Below, one piece after another: positions 60,501 to 64,000 of a DNA stretch of 64,000 nt. Location: assembly GCF_014280935.1 (NCBI RefSeq), contig NZ_JACLZI010000032.1:62001-126000 (forward strand), read 5' to 3'. The notes below the pieces were generated by a model. It saw only the letters and a list, made by a program, of their open reading frames with translations. It was not told the origin of the DNA and made no database searches. The DNA is from Aquibacillus kalidii. GTDB lineage: Bacteria; Bacillota; Bacilli; Bacillales; Amphibacillaceae. Position numbers and translations under genes: made by a program. How positions within the stretch are numbered: position 1 is the first letter of the stretch; the number at the start of each line of letters is the position of its first letter.

Positions 60501-61509
60501 TAATGGAGAAGTAGTTATGTATGTAAATGGTGAACAAGCATTTACTGGAACTGATTTCCCGAATATCTTTACGACAACAGATGCTGTATTCGGTCTAGGG
60601 GTAAACTATTGGGATATTCCTTATGAAGGATTAATGGATGATCTTCGTATCTATGGTAATAAAGTGCTTTCGGCAAATGAAGTTAGAGATTACTATAATA
60701 CTATAAAACCAGAAACAGAAGAACCAACAACAGGTGAGCCAGGAACGGAAAACCCAGAACCAGAAGAACCAGCAACAGGTGAGCCAGAAACGGAAAATCC
60801 GGGAACAGAAGAACCAACAACAGATGAATCTGGAGCAGAAAAACCAGTAGTTGGTAAAAAAGTAACCGAATCAGATTTAGTAAGAAATGATACAAGTAAG
60901 GTGTACGCTTACCCTAAAGCATCTAAAGTCATTTCTATTAATAAAGAAGAAATAGAAAAATTGTCTGATGAATACTCATTAGAACTTACAAATGGAAAGG
61001 TGAAAGCAACCATTCCAGTGGGATTGTTTCCAAAAGGAAAAGATATTGTCTTTAATTTTGGTAAAGTATCTAATAAAACAGCTGATAAGAATAAGGATGC
61101 TTTAAGCGAAATTATTGATTTTTCTCTTTTAGTAGATGGTGAAGAGATTACTGAATTTGCTGATACCCCTATTACAGTTACATTCAAGGTTAACCCGGAC
61201 AAGGTTAAAAATTGGGATAATCTAAAGGTTGTATATATAGATAATAATGGGAAAAAGAAGGAGTTTTTGACACCAATTTCTTATAACAAAAAAACTGGTG
61301 AAGTAGTAGCAGAACTGACTCACTTTAGTGCCTATGGGGTATTTGAAGTGGAATCAACAGAAGCTAATACTCAAACAGGAACAGATGAAGAATCTTTACC
61401 TGATACTGCTACAAACCTATATAATTGGCTAGCGATAGGTTTATTTTTAGTCGTAGCTGGTGGCATTATTTTATTTACAGTTAAAAGAAGAAAAAACATC
61501 ATGAATTAA
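57517..61509 (+). CDS. Cell-wall-anchored GH43 endo-alpha-1,5-L-arabinanase
   Basis: A 1,330-residue secreted enzyme for pectin-linked arabinan. The start is ATG 57517 after AAAAAGGAGAAGG. Order: signal peptide (about 1–33), GH43 five-blade propeller (about 36–445; HDPSIIK with the general-base Asp, IDPNILYDENGDLFMTYGSWSGG, GYMSPGHNS), GH43 C-terminal beta domain (about 450–555), atrophied bacterial Ig-like domain (about 565–650), two tandem LamG carbohydrate-binding domains (about 655–850 and 855–1050, about half identical), an E/P/T-rich repeat linker (about 1065–1110), another small domain, and sortase motif LPDTA with helix and RRKK tail. The enzyme should be displayed on the wall. No arabinose transport genes are adjacent. 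Confidence 0.9.
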   Translation: MMRSMIKKCSIIFLILLLLFPNSLFGANQVNAATSTSEPIEFDRATVHDPSIIKANNGSYYVFGSHIGAAKSEDLINWNSIVESEYQTPENNPIYGNLSENLAESFAWAGENDSDSKGGYAVWAPDAFWNSDYVWEDGSTGAYMMYYSVSSTYIRSAIGIAVSKDIEGPYDYRDTIIYSGFTNYEAYDSNSTINKHWENTNIPDLIADGVIKEPNPDWFTSNGNYKNSLYTNAIDPNILYDENGDLFMTYGSWSGGTYVLQLNKETGVPIYPGEDGQTADGRMIDRYFGTKIAGGYGRSGEATYAVYDEETGYYYLYITYGGLASDGGYQMRQFRSENITGPYVDASGNEAVYPESFDLGVGNYPGNDDHKDIGNKMIGNFLFKRDLGEEGTGIGTGYMSPGHNSYLIDKDLGKEFIVTHTRFPQQGEFHQVRVHQTFKNSDKWPVPTPYHYAGETIETVSEADVLGDYKYINHGEEITGALTESTWVKLNADHTVSGSVTGTWELYDNYRAKLTVDGQVYDGVFIRQYDPTSEKWVMTFSAMSNDGVVIWGSHVDSRTDQVVVDGIKQELSETLPTEAIKDIKLPTGATQGAKISWQSSNPGVISQEGNVQRPKFGSEDAVVELTATITLNEITETVTVTVTVPTEEQGQLVAYYDFSEGLIDRSGNQKEATVTGNRINNTGGEITFADGVVGQAAKFNGESGIKLANGLISTDKYSISLWVKPEVITNFTTSFFGARTENNWISIVPKTDFAQTMVWSNNSNNWYDAKTDMTIPTDKWSHLTFTVNDGEAMFYINGQQKFSGSNFPDIFTSLDAVFGLGVNFWDTPFKGLMDEVRVYDGVVLPAEEVQSLYENPDGLTANYSFEDNLEDVTGNNNAGSITGDRVDNTGGTISYQEGVNGKAAVFNGQSGVKLPNGLISSNEYSLSVWLKPKALTQYTTTFFGSKDTNNWISLVPNGPGEGNTVLWSGSSTWYDATTGAQIPIDQWTHVAATVHNGEVVMYVNGEQAFTGTDFPNIFTTTDAVFGLGVNYWDIPYEGLMDDLRIYGNKVLSANEVRDYYNTIKPETEEPTTGEPGTENPEPEEPATGEPETENPGTEEPTTDESGAEKPVVGKKVTESDLVRNDTSKVYAYPKASKVISINKEEIEKLSDEYSLELTNGKVKATIPVGLFPKGKDIVFNFGKVSNKTADKNKDALSEIIDFSLLVDGEEITEFADTPITVTFKVNPDKVKNWDNLKVVYIDNNGKKKEFLTPISYNKKTGEVVAELTHFSAYGVFEVESTEANTQTGTDEESLPDTATNLYNWLAIGLFLVVAGGIILFTVKRRKNIMN

Positions 61510-61519
61510 ATCTTCACCT

Positions 61520-61551
61520 AAACCCCTTGGCTCAGTTGAGTCAAGGGGTTT
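61520..61551 (+). terminator. Terminator after the arabinanase gene
   Basis: AAACCCCTTG / CAAGGGGTTT, 10-bp arms, 12-nt loop (GCTCAGTTGAGT, itself self-complementary), followed by ATTGTTATT. Confidence 0.85.
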
Positions 61552-61757
61552 ATTGTTATTAAAATTACCCAAAATATAACTTAAAATGATATAAGTTCCC
61601 ATTGATATATTTTTAACTAACTAGTGAATTGTATATATGTAAAAAAGCATTGAAAAATATTTTATAATAAATTACTTTGAATATATCAATATTGGCTAAT
61701 CATTATAACGAAGGGAATGTATTTTGACATAAATGTGTCAAAATACGAAAGGTAAGA

Positions 61758-62717
61758 ATGAATAATAATCTTATTTCTAATTTTGAAGATTTAATAAGAA
61801 ATGAATATTCTAATATAGTAGGCATTGCTATTATAAGAAATAAAAGTTTGGTTTATGAAAAATATTTTAATGGGTACACCCAGGATGACGTTTTGCATGT
61901 AGCATCTGTAACAAAGAGTATTATATCCATTCTTACTGGTATTGCAGTAGATAAAGGATACATTAAAAATATAGAACAGAAAGTATTAGAATTTTTTCCT
62001 GATTATACGATTAAACGCGGCGAAAAAACAATCCAAAATATTACCATAAGAAATTTGTTGACCATGACTGCACCATATAAATATAAATCAGAGCCATATA
62101 CAAAGGTTTATTCAAGTGATGACTGGGTAAAAGCCGCATTAGATTTGCTAGGGGGCAAAAGCGATATTGGGGAGTTTAGATATTCTACCGTTGGAATTCA
62201 TGTTTTGTCAGGTATTCTTACAAATGCAACTGGTCAGTCATTGGTTGATTTTGCTACAGAGAACCTATTTAAACCTCTTGGAATCCAGGCTCCTAATAAT
62301 GCATTTATACATAATAAAGAAGACTATTTATCTTTTCTTAAGGGTAAATATGTAACTGGATGGATAGCAGATCCTAAAGGTGTAAATACTGCTGGTTGGG
62401 GACTTACTTTAACGCCAAGGGATATGACAAAGATAGGTCAATTATATTTAAATGGTGGCAAATGGAACGGTGAGCTAGTGGTATCTTCCAAATGGATAGA
62501 GGACAGCACGAAGGAAAAAAGTCGATGGGGAGAAAAGTCCTATGGTTACTTGTGGTGGATTGTTGATGGTGGCTATGCAGCTTTAGGTGATGGTGGAAAT
62601 GTAATATTCATAATTCCCAAGAAGAAAGTGGTAGTTACTATTGCCTCTCGCTTTATGCCACGTGCCAAAGATAGAATCGAATTGATTAGAAAGCATATTT
62701 TGCCATTGTTTAAATAA
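61758..62717 (+). CDS. Serine hydrolase of the beta-lactamase/PBP4* class
   Basis: A 319-residue cytosolic class C beta-lactamase-fold hydrolase. The nucleophile motif is SVTK (S50–K53) in HVASVTKSI. The second motif, normally YxN, reads YST (Y142–T144), and the third region is GDGGNV. No signal peptide is visible. Such proteins are esterases or peptidases rather than true beta-lactamases. ATG 61758 follows GAAAGGTAAG. Monocistronic, ended by a hairpin. The substrate is unknown. Confidence 0.85.
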   Translation: MNNNLISNFEDLIRNEYSNIVGIAIIRNKSLVYEKYFNGYTQDDVLHVASVTKSIISILTGIAVDKGYIKNIEQKVLEFFPDYTIKRGEKTIQNITIRNLLTMTAPYKYKSEPYTKVYSSDDWVKAALDLLGGKSDIGEFRYSTVGIHVLSGILTNATGQSLVDFATENLFKPLGIQAPNNAFIHNKEDYLSFLKGKYVTGWIADPKGVNTAGWGLTLTPRDMTKIGQLYLNGGKWNGELVVSSKWIEDSTKEKSRWGEKSYGYLWWIVDGGYAALGDGGNVIFIIPKKKVVVTIASRFMPRAKDRIELIRKHILPLFK

Positions 62718-62791
62718 AGTCAATTAGTAATTTAGTTACAAAAAATATGTTTGGAAATTACTGTACACTTAATATATTTCAATAACCTAAC

Positions 62792-62827
62792 GCCTATTTT
62801 TCCGATGACAATACCGGATGGATAGGC
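62792..62827 (+). terminator. Terminator after the serine hydrolase gene
   Basis: GCCTAT / ATAGGC outer arms with an inner CCG / CGG pairing, followed by a TTTTT run. Confidence 0.75.
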
Positions 62828-62919
62828 TTTTTAATAATTAAATTAATCTGTTGGTTAATGTAAATCCTTCTCAAGATTCCCACTTTATCTTCTATTCTAC
62901 TAAACACCTAACCTTATTA

Positions 62920-62971
62920 ATGTTAACTGTATTTCTAATAGGTTGACAATAACTATATAACTTACTATGCT
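62920..62971 (+). promoter_or_regulatory. bioB promoter with BirA-type operator
   Basis: Promoter TTGACA (62943–62948), 17-nt spacer, TATGCT (62966–62971). Overlapping the −35 element is an imperfect inverted repeat ATGTTAACT (62920–62928) and GGTTGACAA (62941–62949), resembling the biotin-repressor BirA consensus (TTGTAAACC … GGTTTACAA). The 12-nt gap is a little shorter than the usual 14–15, so binding is likely but not certain. Confidence 0.6.
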
Positions 62972-63040
62972 AGTATTTAGAAAATTTAGGAAAGTAGTTA
63001 AAGAAGCACATATCGAAGTCAAAAAATAAGGTGGGGTAAT

Positions 63041-64000
63041 ATGAGTAATTGGAATTTATTAGCTGAAAAAGTGTTGATAGGTGAAGAACTAACAGACCAG
63101 GAAGCACTTACTGTTTTAACTTGTCCTGATGATGAAATATTGGAACTATTAAATAGCGCATATCAGGTACGCAAGCATTATTATGGAAATCGAGTAAAAT
63201 TAAATATGATAATTAATACAAAATCAGGATTTTGTCCCGAAAATTGTGGTTATTGTGCCCAATCAAGGGATTCTTCTGCACCCATTCAAAAATACAGGAT
63301 GATGGATAAAGATACAATTATTGAAGGAGCTAAACAAGCGGCGCGACAACAGTCAGGTACCTATTGTATTGTGGCAAGTGGACGTGGACCAACAAATCGT
63401 GAACTAAATATTGTTACTTCCGCCGTTAAAGAAATCAAAGAAAATTACGATATGAAAGTTTGTGCATGTTTAGGATTATTGAAACCTGAGCAAGCAAAAC
63501 AATTAAAAGAGGCCGGAGTAGATCGCTATAACCATAATATCAACACCTCCGAACAACATCATAAAAACATTACAACAAGTCATACTTATCAAGACCGAGT
63601 TGAGACTGTCAATCACGCAAAGCGAGTTGGGATTTCCCCTTGTTCAGGGGTGATTATAGGGATGAAGGAAAAGAATGAAGATGTCATTCAAATGGCACGT
63701 TCATTGAATGTCCTGGATGCAGATTCCATTCCAGTGAATTTTTTGCATGCCATTGAAGGCACGCTGTTAGAAGGAACGAATGAGTTAAATCCTACCTACT
63801 GTTTAAAGGTGCTATGTCTTTTTCGGTTTATAAATCCAACAAAAGAAATAAGGATTTCAGGTGGAAGAGAAGTTAACCTAAGAAGCCTTCAACCGCTTGG
63901 TCTTTATCCTGCAAACTCAATCTTTGTAGGAGATTACTTGACTACAGCTGGTCAAGAAGGATCTAAAGATCATCAAATGATTAAAGATTTAGGTTTTGAA
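63041..64000 (+). CDS. bioB: Biotin synthase (partial, runs off the right edge)
   Basis: Radical-SAM enzyme that inserts sulphur into dethiobiotin to form biotin. The ATG at 63041 follows AAGGTGGGG, and 320 codons are visible before the window ends. The iron-sulphur motif C-x3-C-x2-C is at C65, C69 and C72 (CPENCGYC), followed by typical biotin-synthase stretches: YNHNINTSEQHH, CSGVIIGMKEKNED, PVNFLHAIEGT and RISGGREVNLR. Only the end of the protein is missing. It lies downstream of a BirA-type operator and is probably the first gene of a biotin transcript. Confidence 0.96.
   Translation, partial: MSNWNLLAEKVLIGEELTDQEALTVLTCPDDEILELLNSAYQVRKHYYGNRVKLNMIINTKSGFCPENCGYCAQSRDSSAPIQKYRMMDKDTIIEGAKQAARQQSGTYCIVASGRGPTNRELNIVTSAVKEIKENYDMKVCACLGLLKPEQAKQLKEAGVDRYNHNINTSEQHHKNITTSHTYQDRVETVNHAKRVGISPCSGVIIGMKEKNEDVIQMARSLNVLDADSIPVNFLHAIEGTLLEGTNELNPTYCLKVLCLFRFINPTKEIRISGGREVNLRSLQPLGLYPANSIFVGDYLTTAGQEGSKDHQMIKDLGFE

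Overview
The window is low-GC Firmicute chromosomal DNA, most likely from a Bacillaceae genus of the Oceanobacillus/Virgibacillus type. The backbone order yybS–gdpP–rplI–dnaB–purA–(M23 peptidase)–walR–walK–walH–walI–walJ–htrA–…–rlmH is the origin-proximal arrangement known from Bacillus subtilis and its relatives. Start codons, AGGAGG-type ribosome binding sites and U-tailed hairpins are all typical of that group. No rRNA, tRNA or CRISPR array was seen.

Layout. (1) 1–20,048: core genes for c-di-AMP turnover (gdpP), ribosome and replication (rplI, dnaB), purine synthesis (purA, with PurR boxes) and envelope control (walRKHIJ, htrA, an M23 peptidase), followed by manA, a chemoreceptor, two small genes and rlmH. 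Three intergenic regions stand out: a triple PurBox region before purA, a seven-copy 52-bp tandem repeat after purA, and a tight cluster of eight DnaA-box-like sites after htrA. (2) About 20,050–45,400: a mobile genomic island inserted at the 3' end of rlmH, the same site used by staphylococcal SCC elements. Its left part, mostly on the minus strand, holds a large serine recombinase, a small ORF, a Xre regulator facing a replication-type protein, a RusA-like gene, radC and unknown genes. Its right part, all on the plus strand, is an anti-phage island: a type III restriction-modification operon extended by a PLD/SNF2-type helicase and a DUF4391 protein, a single-chain DUF262/DUF1524 (GmrSD-like) nuclease, a SIR2–HerA pair, a broken SEC-C gene, a large HNH protein, and the decayed tail of a type I HsdR gene. 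(3) 45,400–52,030: a class B PBP and small envelope genes mixed with more wreckage (truncated ECF sigma factor, frameshifted RhuM-type gene, possible DUF2399/Toprim tail), so the accessory zone may extend this far. I could not find the right attachment site. (4) 52,178–64,000: ordinary accessory and metabolic genes (two alpha/beta hydrolases, a SpoIIAA-like protein, DbpA-type RNA helicase), a very large cell-wall-anchored GH43 arabinanase with a cre site, a serine beta-lactamase-like hydrolase, and bioB, which runs off the right edge behind a BirA-type operator and promoter.

How it fits together. The recombinase and replication-type genes supply mobility, while the plus-strand cargo stacks at least four independent defence modules plus relics of older ones. 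The best candidates for under-described biology are the HNH protein next to SIR2–HerA, the helicase/DUF4391 accessories of the type III operon, the DnaA-box cluster, and the 52-bp repeat.
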